Assembly (NCBI GenBank): GCA_051294375.1
Contig: CM119269.1
Span: 7,062,430 to 7,126,429, forward strand
DNA length: 64,000 nucleotides
From: Paraspadella gotoi
Lineage: Eukaryota > Chaetognatha
Reading direction: 5' to 3'
Part shown: one piece after another, positions 45,325-56,119 of the stretch
Layout: each line of letters starts with the position of its first letter
How positions within the stretch are numbered: the first letter of the stretch is position 1
Program-made: the position numbers and the translations under genes
The notes under the pieces: generated by a model
Database searches by the model: none
What the model was told of the DNA's origin: nothing
The model's input: the letters and a program-made list of their open reading frames with translations, nothing else

Positions 45325-45610
45325 GGCTTTGTCATCTTTTTCCTTTCGTTGTCGTCGTATTTTTCTTCTCTCTTCGCCTTCGTCTCCCTTTCCTTTGTCA
45401 TCTTTTTCCTTTCGTCTGTCTCGTCTTTTTCTTCTCTCTTCGCCTCGTCTCCCTTTCCTTTGTCATCTTTTTCCTTTCGTTGTCTTCGTCTTTTTCTTCT
45501 CTCTTCGCCTTCGTCTCCCTTTCCTTTGTCATCTTTTTCCTTTCGTTGTCGTCGTCTTATTCTTCTCTCTTCGTCTTCGTCTCCCTTTCCTTTGTCATCG
45601 TCGTTTTCGT
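45325..45610 (+). repeat. 66 bp minisatellite, four to five units
   Basis: The anchor tcatctttttcctttcgt recurs near 45331, 45398, 45463 and 45529, and partly 45595, giving a 65-67 bp period. The unit also contains tttttcttctctcttcg and ctccctttcctttg. Because 66 is a multiple of three, a Ser-Phe-Leu frame stays open; it is not called as a gene. Confidence 0.85.
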
Positions 45611-46187
45611 CGGTTTCTTTTTCTTTGTAGTCATTTTGTCATCATCTTCATCCTCATCTTCTTCCTCGTCGCCTATCGTCCTCGTCGTCGTCGTTGTCGT
45701 CGCCATTTTGAAGAAAGATGGCGCGGAAGTAAGAGGCAGTCGGAAATTCCATCATCAAGGAGTCGCTTCCCTTAATCCGTTTAGTCGCGAGTGATTAATC
45801 ACCTTCATTGTTTTGTTTTGTTTTGTTTTTTTTTTTTTAGCAAGATCTTCATTTACTTTTTCCGAAATATAACAGTTATAAACCTAGAAAAACCTTTTCG
45901 TTAGTAAAGATTTGTTATGTTATATTAATCTTAATCTTAGACTTATTAAAAAAAAGCAATTTGTCTTTAACTTTGTTTGTATTTAATTTAATTTAATTCC
46001 GTGACCAAATAATAGGTTTTGAAATCATTTTTTACAAATGTGTTTTTTTTATTAAATAATTAATTGTACCGAGCTTCCACACTGCGTCTACGTATGTAGT
46101 GAATCATATTCGTCGCTGGCATCGATTTTTGCTTGGAGGTGGAATCTTTACATTTTGAATTATTTTATAAAGTCGTTTACGTGTGAT

Positions 46188-46300
46188 TTTAGTGACATTT
46201 TACGCGCCATTTTATCCATATTGACGCGCCATTATAGCGACATTTACGCGCCATTTTAGCGACATTGACGCGCCATTTTCCGGTCATTCACGCACCTTTT
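46188..46300 (+). repeat. Short minisatellite with gcgccattttagcgacatt units
   Basis: Four to five units of about 22-26 bp (acgcgccattttatccat, gacgcgccattatagcgac, acgcgccattttagcgac, gacgcgccattttccgg). Confidence 0.75.
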
Positions 46301-46348
46301 CCAGTCAAAAAGGAGATGAGCCTTTCTCCCTCGAATCAGCAAAGGTTG

Positions 46349-46411
46349 AACGCGTTAACGGTTGGCTGCGGTTAAGGGGCGTTAACGGGCGTTAACGGGC
46401 GTTAACGGGAG
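46349..46411 (+). repeat. GGCGTTAAC repeat
   Basis: gcgttaacgg occurs five times, the last three in exact 10-bp tandem (46380-46409). GTTAAC is palindromic. Confidence 0.8.
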
Positions 46412-46567
46412 TTTATAGGTGATATCGATAAAAAGTCTTAACGATTTTTTTTTCCTCCGTTGCGCTGCTAAAGACAGGAGAGTAAGAGAACAATAAGCAA
46501 CATGTAGCATAGAGCAACTGATCGATAATCAAGGAAGAGAAAATACCGTCTGTGTTAGAAAAAGCAA

Positions 46568-46571
46568 GCAG

Positions 46572-46603
<32 letters not shown>

Positions 46604-46697
46604 TGAGGAAGAGAGAGGAGAGAGAGAGAGAGGAGAGAGAGGAGGAGAGAGAGAGACCGAGAGAGATGATGAAGAGAGAGAGAGAGAGAGAGAGAGA
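46568..46697 (+). repeat. Interrupted (GA)n tract
   Basis: About 130 bp of GAGAGA and GGAGA units. Confidence 0.9.
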
Positions 46698-46699
46698 AA

Positions 46700-49200
46700 T
46701 CGACTTTCGTTAGTTTGTTACTGTTTTAATCAGACTTACCACAACAAAGCTTTTATCCTCAATAGGGATACTTAACGCTTTATTACGTCGCCGATCGCCC
46801 TCTAAATCTCTCTATTATTGATTCGTGCTTAGCAATACCTAACGCTGTTTAGCATCGCGAGTCATCCTAAAAGTTTCCCTCCAAGAAAAGGACTTGAATA
46901 GTGCTTATGAGATTTTATCTTCATATACGTACAATATACGCGCCCATATACGCGCCAATTTTTGTCACTTTGAATTTCAGCTTCTTTACTATCACAAGTT
47001 TCATCTAATTTCGAGCCCTTTTTAACTTCACAACTTCTGGCGCCTCCTCACGTCAAACAAAACCACCTCAAGGTCACGTGATGAGGTTACAAATCCGAAA
47101 AATCGACAATGGAACTATGCAATTCTAAAAACTTTCTCGATAATTGGTTCGCAACTGACAGATTCATTGGAGTTCCTGAATTTTAAAGTCGCTGTCACTG
47201 CCGCATACTCTAACAGCGACGTCACCACTGGTACAATTCCCGAGCATAAGGTCACTGACCCACAGATCAAGTTTTACCAAGCGACCAATGCACCTTGGTC
47301 CTTCTATCAAGCAAGAACCAATCTCCTTCTTCGGATTTCTCGGAAATCCGAAATTCCCGATTCCATTTCTCTCTCTTCTCTCGACGTCCTTTCCTTTTTT
47401 CACTCAACTGCCCCCGAACCATCTGCCCCACTTTTTCTGCTCCATCTTTCCGCTCCACCTTCCCCATCTTTCCGCTCCACCTGCCCCACCTCCCATCCTC
47501 GCCGCGCAAAGCAAATCCACGCGAAAAGAGTTTTGTGTCGAAGTCACGTGCGTCTTTTGTTTGTTTTACTCCATTTCTAGTTTCCTTTGGCGGCCGCAAA
47601 CGTCACTACCGTCGTCGCCGCTGCAGCCGCCGCCTCTGACGCCGCTGACGCCGCCGCCGACGTAAATAACGGCCCCACCCTAATAGCCCCTGGACGCCGA
47701 TCTCCTGGCCAATTTTTTTTTCCTCCCCGCGGATAAAGATTCTTGTTCAGTAGTTAACGTTACCATTTTTTTTTTTGATAATTAATTATTATATAAATTT
47801 ACTACCTCTCCCTTTTTTTTAAATCTCCTTTCCTTTTTTTTTCTTCCTCACTCTCCTTTCCTTTCCCCCCCCCCTTTTTTTTCCGTGATTTAATGGTCCC
47901 TGTTGATCACCTGCCCGCGCTCAGGTTTCACTACCTTTCCTTTCCTCCTCTTCCTCCTCCTTTCCACTAATAACTTTTATGGGGGGAATTTTTTTCTCTC
48001 CTTCCGTCTTATTATGTTTGATTTGGCCCAAAGACCGGGATTGCTTTCTCCTGGGCGTGACAGACCTCTTATTGCGCCAGTCCTACCTTTGATGCCACTT
48101 CGGTAAAAGCGCCATTTTGTTATAAAGTGGGTCAGCTTTCGGCATTTAACTCTCCATAAATTCCGCGTTTTTATTATAAAAATAAAATCGATGACCAGGA
48201 TCGAACCCCTAGACCTTTTAGGTTCGGCAAAAAAATATCGTACCTCGTGGGATTTCTTAGAATTCACAAACCAAAATCTCCGGCGCGGCCGACGATGGCC
48301 GAGTGACGACGCGCGTATAAAAACCGACGTTTTCGCCGACATTTTGCCCGACAATTTTGAACGAAATATATAAGATTTGGTTGATGTTTATTTTTATTTT
48401 GTCCATCACTCAGCGAGCGAGAACGGAAATGGCCTCACCACCAACGTCTGTGGCCTCAGCTCACCCTCGGCCGTTAGATGTCTCTATGGATATATCGCGA
48501 CCATAGCTTTCTCTATTTGCGGAGAGAGAGAGAGAGAGGAGAGAGACGAGAGAGACGACGAGAGAGAGAGAGAGAGAGAGATAGTGTGCTTTCATAACGG
48601 TTGAGCTCATGTCTTTCCCCTCAAGAATCGGGTGGTTTAATGTCAAGCAGAAGTCAATGTGTCATTTGTGTCAAATGGGAATCGAGAGATGCATCTGTCC
48701 CGACCTCTTGGTGCCAGACTTCAATTTGAATTGTCACCTTTTTTTTTTTTTTTAAGTAGATTCTCAGAATATTTTCAAATGAAATGTTAACCATTATTTT
48801 AATAAGGAGGAACGATTTTCGTTACAACTGCTCTCAATTGGTCAATGGTCATGCAAAATGCCACTGTTGAAATAAAAACCCCAATGTGCCGATAAAATTT
48901 ACATTTTATGGCTTATAAGACCTTTCGTTTAGTATTAAACTAAACTTAACGCAGTCTTCCGCCGTCGTCATTCTGTATTTGTGTCAGTCTGTCACTTTTT
49001 AAACCTTGTCGAATCCTTTAGGGCATCATTTCCTCACAAACTTCCTTAATAGTCGCTCACCCCGGGTCGCCCTGTGAACCCCTTGGATTTGATTCACCAT
49101 TCTCACCGCGCCTCACCCTTTCCTTACTCTTTTTTTTTTCTGGCGAAAGACGATTTCGCTGAGATTTTTTGACGAACGTTGACGCCGAGTTTTGGTGAGA
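46700..49200. other. Gene-poor region
   Basis: No convincing gene. 47160-47660 has overlapping GC-rich frames on both strands without recognisable domains. 48190-48230 on minus contains a lone B-box-like ggggttcgatcctgg. A GA tract lies at 48520-48580. 47630-47665 is a GCCGCTGAC repeat. Confidence 0.45.
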
Positions 49201-49203
49201 ATT

Positions 49204-49204
<1 letters not shown>

Positions 49205-49294
<90 letters not shown>
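49205..49294 (+). repeat. (GA)n microsatellite
   Basis: About 45 uninterrupted GA units. Confidence 0.98.
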
Positions 49295-49298
<4 letters not shown>

Positions 49299-49437
49299 AG
49301 GCTGGTGTCACAGGACGGAATCGGGACGTGAAGACGCGAACGTGGATAAGTGAGTATCAACGCGATGTTGATATGTCACATCGTATCACGATTGTAAAGA
49401 AGAGATGTCACATGTGACAATATTGGCAATATTTCTT

Positions 49438-49600
49438 ACACAAGTTCGAGCAAACAATGTCGGTAATCAGCTAATCAGATGATAAATCACGATAATTCTT
49501 TCAATTTGTGATCCTAAATGATCATAACGGATCGTACCATACCAAACCAGTGGCTGCGCTAATACATGTACACATTGTACACATTGTACAGGGCTGGGAC
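49438..49600 (+). mobile_element. CAGTGGC-family element, truncated
   Basis: Contains the 5' block (acaagttcgagcaaacaatg, tcggtaatcagctaatcaga, tgataaatcacgataattct) and the start of the middle block (aaaccagtggctgcgctaat, acatgtacac). The 18 bp minisatellite is missing. Confidence 0.7.
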
Positions 49601-49917
49601 CCTATATACCCTATAAACTTAACGTCCTGCCCTGTCTGAATGATTTGATACACAATAATAAAATCAGTGGCAAGAGTTTTTTTGGGCTTTTTACTTTTAT
49701 ATACATTAAAAAAAATTTAGGCAACTACAATGCATCGTGGATGTTTTCAAAACATTGTCGTTTTTATGCCCGCGCATTGTATTGCATACGATAAAAGTAT
49801 TAAAAGCCATATTTGTTAATATCTTTCAGTGGTCGTTTCTGAACATCTTCAATATCTTCAATTCACCACATTTTAACCTTTTCATCACTATCCAAATTAA
49901 ACCTATTTTATTTTTTT

Positions 49918-49990
49918 AGGTCAGTAAAACAAAATTTTAGGAAGATTATAACGAATATGCTTAAATTGTCAACAACTTTATGTATTTCTT
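49918..49990 (+). repeat. Fragment related to the long-TIR element at 13260
   Basis: ggtcagtaaaacaaaatttt and gaatatgcttaaattgtc correspond to landmarks inside the left arm at 13365-13480. Confidence 0.45.
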
Positions 49991-50456
49991 ACCTTTTTAA
50001 CGCTTTTATCATGCATTAAGAAATTTTTCATTATGAATTTAATTATGTGAAAATATCGTTAACAAATTTCTTGATAAAAGTAAGTTTTAATAAAAATTAA
50101 ACCACAAATCTTACCTGCTTACTTTAAATTTATTTTAACCAAAATACCATATACACACCTTGCCAGAAGCATTATTATACTAAAGTACTTCCAAAAATAT
50201 TTTTAACTGGTATGTTTTAGAATAAGATTAAACAGTGAGTATTCAAACATTTTTCTTCTAAACCGCGCCGAGAAAACCGAGCAGTTGCCTTTGCTGCATC
50301 AAAAAAAGCAAAATATATCAAAGAATTTGTTAGCCCGGTGGCCACCTCGAAGTTAAGCTTAAGGGACTGCTTATATTGAACGGTTCTGTCACTAACATAT
50401 AACAATAATTACTGTCTCTTCAATTTATTTATTTATGATTTTTTAAACTTTCACAT

Positions 50457-50540
50457 TTTTTTAACTCACTTAATTTTTTCAACTTGCATCATTTTTTCAA
50501 CTCGCATCATTTTTTAAACTTGCATCATTTTTTAAACTTT
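50457..50540 (+). repeat. 18 bp minisatellite, short array
   Basis: Four to five units of tttttaaacttgcatcat or tttttcaactcgcatcat, the unit of the CAGTGGC elements, directly downstream (in gene sense) of the membrane ORF. Confidence 0.75.
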
Positions 50541-50635
50541 TTCCCTTAGATTTGGGGTTTTTGAAAAAATTTAAAAAGTTATTAGAAGATTAGACGTCAT
50601 ATTTAAAAATAAACTCAGTTGTAGTGCGAGTGTTT

Positions 50636-51418
50636 CTAATAAATCAAAAAGGCACAAACGAGGGGAAATAGCAAAAAGAGAACGTTAAACTCATCGTAAT
50701 TATAGTATTTCTCTCGATCAATGCATTCGAGAAATTTGTCCAGATGCGTAAGCAATTTTTGTTCAAAACTCCCTGGTAAAAGTATGTATTGAAAATCATC
50801 AATAATAATATCGATTAAAAGAAAAAAAGGTGATTCCGCCGGAGTTTGATCTGACAGTGAAATACGTAATGATTCTATTTCATAACTATTTTTGTACAAA
50901 GACGAAAATGTGTCATAATTTGAGTCATTTTTTTCATCAGAGAATTTCAGCAAGATATAAAAGATAAAGTAAGAAAATGACGTTACTATTACAAATAATA
51001 CTTTTAAGTAATTTTTTTTATTTTTAAAATTTTGCGTGAGAACGAAAAATGTCCAAACGACGACGGGAACCGAGAAAATATTGTAAAAAAGGTAAATAGA
51101 TTCGCTCTTTTTTAACTGTAAAGATAATTGATGATAGAGATAATATCGAAAAAAGAAATATTCTTCACCGAAATAAGATTTGATTGAAAAATCATGTCGA
51201 ACTTTTTCTCGGTCATTTATCGAAGATAAACTGAACCAGGCCCCAAAGGGGATCAGCAAAGCCAACAGTCCCGTCGACATTATTGCAATTTTATCTTTCT
51301 CGCGCAAGATGTTCATGCGTTGTCCAGCGAAAGCCTCCAGAAACGATAGTAGAAATAATATAACGGCCCAGGTGTAGGCGAAATTTGTCAGCATTGTAAA
51401 ACTTCTGTACAGCCGCAT
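50636..51418 (-). CDS. Unrecognised multipass membrane protein, 260 residues
   Basis: An uninterrupted 260-codon frame with about five hydrophobic segments: residues 11-31 (NFAYTWAVILFLLSFLEAF), 45-65 (IAIMSTGLLALLIPFGAWF), 112-132 (FSVPVVVWTFFVLTQ), 137-157 (LKVLFVIVTSFSYFIFYILL) and 246-260 at the very end (FLLFPLVCAFLIY). The acidic loop 160-240 contains DEKNDSNYDTF and DIIIDDFQYILLP. I recognise no family. The frame starts at ATG with ctcaaaa before it; a possible acceptor (CTGTACAG) lies just inside, so it could be a later exon. Immediately upstream is a CAGTGGC element (51449-51510), downstream its minisatellite. Same strand as the XK-like gene and about 1.5 kb beyond it. The length without stops in AT-rich DNA argues that it is real. 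Confidence 0.55.
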   Translation of the reverse strand: MRLYRSFTMLTNFAYTWAVILFLLSFLEAFAGQRMNILREKDKIAIMSTGLLALLIPFGAWFSLSSINDREKVRHDFSIKSYFGEEYFFFRYYLYHQLSLQLKKSESIYLFYNIFSVPVVVWTFFVLTQNFKNKKNYLKVLFVIVTSFSYFIFYILLKFSDEKNDSNYDTFSSLYKNSYEIESLRISLSDQTPAESPFFLLIDIIIDDFQYILLPGSFEQKLLTHLDKFLECIDREKYYNYDEFNVLFLLFPLVCAFLIY

Positions 51419-51439
51419 TTTTGAGATTAAGAGTTCGTT

Positions 51440-51515
51440 GAAACCAGTGGCTGCGCCAATACATGTAAATCACAAAAGGGTTTAAACTGAACTGTTACTG
51501 CGGTACTACAGTCCT
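51440..51515 (+). repeat. CAGTGGC-family middle block
   Basis: aaaccagtggctgcgccaat, acatgtaaatcac and gtttaaactgaactgttact match 55500-55530 (reverse) and 56247-56310. Confidence 0.7.
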
Positions 51516-52880
51516 GCGCAAAAAAAAAACGCGCTACTTTATTTCAGACTTTAAAAATGAAGCACTCTCCCGCAAAGCTGAATTTAAAAAAATCTGATTG
51601 ATTTAAGATTAATCTTTATTTTTCTGATATTTTGCAATACTTAAAGTATATTAAAAATGAAAAAAAATTACACTGGACATCCGGAGGGATAGCTGGATAT
51701 CTGGATTGCCCCAAATACTCAAATATTAATCGTAAGGTTATTAAAACATATGATGAAAGACAGGTCCATGTTTCTGAAGCTTTTATACGCATTTCAAATG
51801 GCAGTGAAATGAAATGATCAAATACTGTACCTAAATTATCTGATATAGTAACTTCAGATTTTGTAGTTTTTTATGAAATTGGTACAACCAATATAAAAAT
51901 TATCCATTCATTTAATAAACAAGCTATCTTGCCCCTGACTTTGGACAGGCTTTGGTTGTTTAAGGCCTCCATCACTCTTACAAGTTAAGATATACAAGAT
52001 ATACAAAATATTTTTTAACTCCCAGTAGTCCAGCTTATTTACTTTCTTAGTTATGTGCCCATCAATGACATGATCAAATTTAAAAAAACATATTTTTTGC
52101 ATTGGAATAAATAGGACCTTCCTATTATAAGATATATTTTAATAAAAAAGAAAATGAAATGTTTTAAAATTTTGGTTCATCTTACAGATATATATAAACC
52201 ATTGGTAAGTCGCCTCAATTCCTTTTTTTTTTTTAAGATTTTTTTATATAATTTTGTGTGTCAGGAATTTAAAGTTATAAAGTGGCGCGTTTTTTTGCAC
52301 AGGGCTTTAATAATATTTTATAAATAAAAACAATATTTTTTTGTTTTGATATATGATATATGATTAAAATTCTTTGATCCAGACATAGAATAAAAAATAG
52401 AATAAAATACAATATAATTTGAAAATATATTCTAATAAAAAATTTTTAAAAAATTGTTATTTTGTTGAAGAGCAGGTGTAAAAAGTTTCCCTCTTATTAG
52501 AGCCCTCTAGTATAAAAGGGTAAAACACCCAAAAAATTTAATTGGACTGTTCTTTTATTTCAGAAAAAAAAGATTAAAACCTATGGTAGATATACTTTAA
52601 CTAAATTTTATTGCTATTTTGTTTTTAAAAATGCTCTCTTGTTTGTACAGACATCTGGTTTATTAATACTAAAACATTTAAAAATTTGCTATTTTGTGTA
52701 AAGCAATGCAAGTGAAGATCTAGTGGGTGCAGACAAGAGCAAATTTCAATAGATAGTAAAGTTAAAATGCTCATAGTAGAGAAAGTAAGAGACAAATCCT
52801 CCTAGTAGGAAGGAAAAGTTATATAGACGAAAAAAAATTTGAAAAAAAAACACAAAAATTTCAGGGGTAAGTAAATCTAA
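51516..52880. other. AT-rich spacer between the two membrane-protein genes
   Basis: A short frame at 51632-51817 (containing LHWTSGGIAGYLDCPKYS) is unrecognised. A phrase tatcttgcccctgac at 51926-51940 is echoed as tatcttgctcctgac at 61803-61817. It could hold an unseen intron or UTR. Confidence 0.4.
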
Positions 52881-52883
52881 TAA

Positions 52884-53325
52884 CTAAAGTGATTTACAAG
52901 TAACGTTCTCGAAACAATCACGGATCCGGAAACTGCAATCAATAAATTTGGAATTGGAACTCAAAATTTCGTGCTTCTTTGTTGCAATCAAATTGACGAA
53001 ACAAATAGACAGTGAACCCAAAGCTGATACGACCAACAACACGAATTTTATAAACTGTTTTCTTGTGAGCAAAACAACGCTGACGTAACCAAATCCTAAA
53101 ACGATATCCAACTGCAAAGCTATCAGAATCGTTAAATGTTGTGGTTCCAGGAATTTGTAATTCCCCAACGCGTAAGTGAGGGGACGGTCGAAAAAGTCTG
53201 AATCGGGTTTTTTCTTGACAATTTTGTTGCAAGGAGGAAGTGGTTGAGATGGCATCATTTCTTCCCATCTCGCGTGATCAGTTAAACCATCTGTGATAAA
53301 ACAGTGATGAACTTTCTCGTTGTTC
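52884..53325 (-). CDS. XK-related-like gene, exon 2 (C-terminal)
   Basis: The frame encodes NNEKVHHCFITDGL, a Pro-rich linker (MMPSQPLPPC), NYKFLEPQHLTIL and two hydrophobic segments (ALQLDIVLGFGYVSVVLL and FVLLVVSALGSLSICFVNLI), ending at a TAA. It begins after a polypyrimidine tract and CATAG acceptor at 53326-53327, and the phase (two bases of a codon carried over) agrees exactly with the donor of exon 1 at 53842. Use of the stop here gives a total of about 531 residues, within the range of XK-related proteins. A GTAAAT donor at 52897 leaves open a further exon. Confidence 0.55.
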
Positions 53326-53842
53326 CTATGATGCATTGAAAAAAAGAGTTATTGTCGACAAACATTGATTCCATATATATATATATTTTTAATCAAGATA
53401 GGTAGGTCATTCTTCGGGAAATTTGAGTGAAATATTTAAAAATATACTTTGTTATGATTCTTTCTTTTCGTTGCGTTTAAATTTAAGAAAATACTTAACC
53501 GCTGATGAAGACTCTCAAGACAGAGTCGAAACATGTCCGACTTTCTATGTCAATAAAAATTCGTTGTTACATACTAAAAACTGTTTTTCCTTAAAAATAT
53601 ACTTGAAAAAATATTTAATTGCGATAAATCGTCTCCTGGATTTGACTGGAATAGAAAAACCATACCGACCAATAATTATATAGCAGAATGGTTCATTTCA
53701 AATAAGATTTATTTCTGAGGTTAATAGGTTACTAAGTCATTTTAAAACTTCTATGAAAGTATACTTATTATTTAAATCGCGGGAAAAAAAACATCACAAA
53801 CCTATTTAATAGAACCTTTAATGACAAATATTTTTTAACGAC
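53326..53842 (-). other. Intron of the XK-related-like gene (517 bp)
   Basis: On minus, the donor is CCAAG/GTCGTT and the acceptor follows ctctttttttc with CATAG/G. The reading phase is kept across it. The donor is weak at positions +3 to +6. On the opposite strand the intron carries a hammerhead-like motif. Confidence 0.5.
53502..53538 (+). ncRNA. Hammerhead-ribozyme-like motif, copy 3 (intronic, antisense)
   Basis: CTGATGA at 53502-53508, one extra A, a perfect 6-bp helix II (GACTCT / AGAGTC, loop CAAGAC), GAAAC and ATGTCC: the best preserved copy in the window. The following 60 bases (gactttctatgtcaataaaa, then ttgttaca, then ctaaaaactgtttttcc) are homologous to the arms of the inverted repeat at 61433-61598, so it belongs to the same element family. 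Confidence 0.55.
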
Positions 53843-54996
53843 CTTGGGGAAATCTCCGTTCTTTCAACAAAATTAATGCGAGGCGTCATCATCTCATAAA
53901 GTTCCTTCTCTCCTATTGAGGAATGAAATTTCATAAATTCGCTTTTGTCGATGTTGAAAAAGAAAGAAGCGGAATGCAGAGTCCAAAATATCATCACTAA
54001 ATATTGGGACCAACTTATTTCATTCGTCCGATAAGCGGTTTGTTTCGATTTACTAAGATTTAGGTTCTTGGGCCGATAAAATGCCAAATTTTGAACATGA
54101 TTGCTTAATTCGGAGAAAGTAAATACTCTGAAGATTAACAACGGCATAAAGAGAAGAAGCCAGGGAGAATATTTCAACGACCAGATGTAATATAAGTAGA
54201 TATTGACTACGATGCCTACGATGCCCTGTACGATTCCCAAGACGTCAACCCATAACGATCCATTAAGACTACGGGCTGAAGCTGCAGTCGTGGCCAGACC
54301 GATTGTCGAAAGCATGAAAGAAAGCAAAGTTTGATAATCTTCGAGCTCCCAACTGCAAGAGTACATCATCATCCGCAGTTCCGTCAATCTTGGTGCGCAG
54401 AAGCACGACGTCGCCGAGGGAGACATATTGCCGGTGGAATTCAATTCGTACAGCGTGAAAACTTGATACGTAGCGTTTTCGTACTCGGAAGGATAACAAA
54501 GCTTTGAGGTTCCGCTCGTCATCGTCAGCAGGATGGCCGTTGCTTGCAACAGTATTTGCGGGAAAGATTCCAACAAGAGATGAATCAGGTCAAGCGAATC
54601 AACGAAGCGCTTTTTCTCCAATGAACTTTCTTTCGGTACCAAAGATGATGATGACCATTTGGCGCCGAAAATTGGCCGACCAATGTTGTCCATGTGGTCA
54701 TCGATGGCGACGACCGTATTTGCGAGACCCAAACTGCACAAAACAATCGTCGCCATCTTGCGCCAGATTCCCTTCCAAAGTCGAGGATAAAGTAAAGCGT
54801 CTTTTGAAAAATTCCACCAGACAAATATGGTTGACGAGGCGCCGTGAATTGCCAGAACTATTGCTATTGCAAAGCCAATGTATTGCTCACCGGAAAAATC
54901 TTTTCTTGTGAAGACTAACATCGTGTGAAGGTCCGTGAAAACGTCGGCCACGTTGAGTGAAATCGCGACGAAAGATATGATAATCGCGATGTCCAT
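53843..54996 (-). CDS. XK-related-like multipass membrane protein, exon 1
   Basis: This frame covers residues 1-385. Features shared with the XK-related (Xkr) family, some members of which are phospholipid scramblases activated in apoptosis: a first helix with D18 and D22 (ADVFTDL), a second helix at 39-61 (IGFAIAIVLAIHG), LLESFPQILLQ at 141-151 matching the family pattern LESxPQLxLQ, and YQTLLSFMLSTIGLATTA at 221-238 with the typical following Arg-Ser. Further helices lie at 251-272, 276-293 and 331-348. NATY, NSTG and NMSP at 174-193 are possible glycosylation sites in a Cys-containing loop. The ATG at 54996 starts just before helix 1, as expected. An acceptor-like tttcag lies in the presumed 5' UTR. 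A divergent gustatory-receptor or transporter identity is less likely. Confidence 0.65.
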
Positions 54997-55249
54997 GATT
55001 TTTTAAACCGAAATAAAGGATTTTCGAAGAAGCCAGGAAAAGAGACAAAATACAATACGACACTGAAAGTAAGAGAAAGAAGAGATAATATATTTATAAA
55101 ATCTTTGTTATCTTTAGCAACTAAAAATATACTGATCCTAATTGATGTAGGATCTTTGATTACAGTCAGAATTATAGGAACGTTCCGCGTTATGTATTTT
55201 TCTCTCTTTTTCTCTTTTTTTTTTCTACAGGGAGGTACAGCTCTAATAG

Positions 55250-55680
55250 AACTAACTTCAATGCTTGTTTGAGTTGCGATGCGAATTGCGATGCGAGTTG
55301 AAAAACTGATGCTAGTTGAAAAACTGATACGTGTTGAAAAACTGATACGAGTTGAAAAACTGATGAGAGTTGAAAAAATGATGCGAGTTGAAAAACTGAT
55401 ACGAGTTGAAAAAATGATGCGAGTTGAAAAAATGATGCAGGTTTTTAATAGTTAAAAAAAATATTTCTACCATAGTAACAGTTCAGTTTAATCCCTTGCA
55501 AAGGATTAACATGTATTGGCGCAGCTACTGGTTTTGTATGGTCTTTTATGATCAGTTAGGATAACAAAATGAAAGAATCATCGGGATTTATCGTCTGATT
55601 AGCTGATTACCGCCTAAATATCGTAGGCAGATACAACATTCTTTGCTCAAACTTGTTTATATTCACCCATCCAAACGATT
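55250..55680 (-). mobile_element. CAGTGGC-family element with 18 bp minisatellite, reverse copy
   Basis: Read on minus: 5' block (acaagtttgagcaaagaatg, ctaatcagacgataaatccc), middle block (accagtagctgcgccaatac, aaactgaactgttac) and then about ten 18-19 bp units (gttgaaaaactgatacga on plus). Together with the forward copy at 56120 it makes an inverted pair about 450 bp apart upstream of the XK-like gene. Confidence 0.75.
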
Positions 55681-55909
55681 TTTTTAAGTTAGTCCCAAAA
55701 CAGCTGGACCTCCCTGTATAGAGCGAGAAAAATAATAAGCAATTTATTCCCATGTCTTATACATGTAAAGGTGAAGAAGATAAGTCATATACATAATACT
55801 AATAACACAGGAATAATAGGTTTTTTTGTTATTACCTGTTTTTTCATTAGTTATATTTAGGATGTATTTATTAAATCTGCTCCTCTTGATCTCTTATATC
55901 TACTATATT

Positions 55910-56080
55910 CTTTTCCCTTATATTTCTTTTCTTCTCTTTTTTTTCTTCCCTTCTCTTCTTTTCTCTTCTTTTCTTATCTCTTCTCTTCTCTTCTCTACTT
56001 ATCTCTTCTCTTTTCTCCTCTTTATATCCCTTTTCTTTTTACTTCTTTTCTTTTCTTCTGTTCTTTTCTTTTCAACAAGG
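55910..56080 (+). repeat. TTTCTTCTC low-complexity tract
   Basis: Pyrimidine-rich repeats; the 96-codon frame across it is compositional. Confidence 0.85.
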
Positions 56081-56119
56081 GAAAAAGTCATAAAATTGGC
56101 AAAGGAAAAATATTAAATA

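Noticed and set aside
47160-47665. Overlapping 110-137 codon frames on both strands
   Set aside because: No recognisable domain, no splice context, and frames on both strands are equally open.
48185-48230. tRNA or SINE on minus
   Set aside because: A single B-box-like word without an upstream A box at suitable distance.
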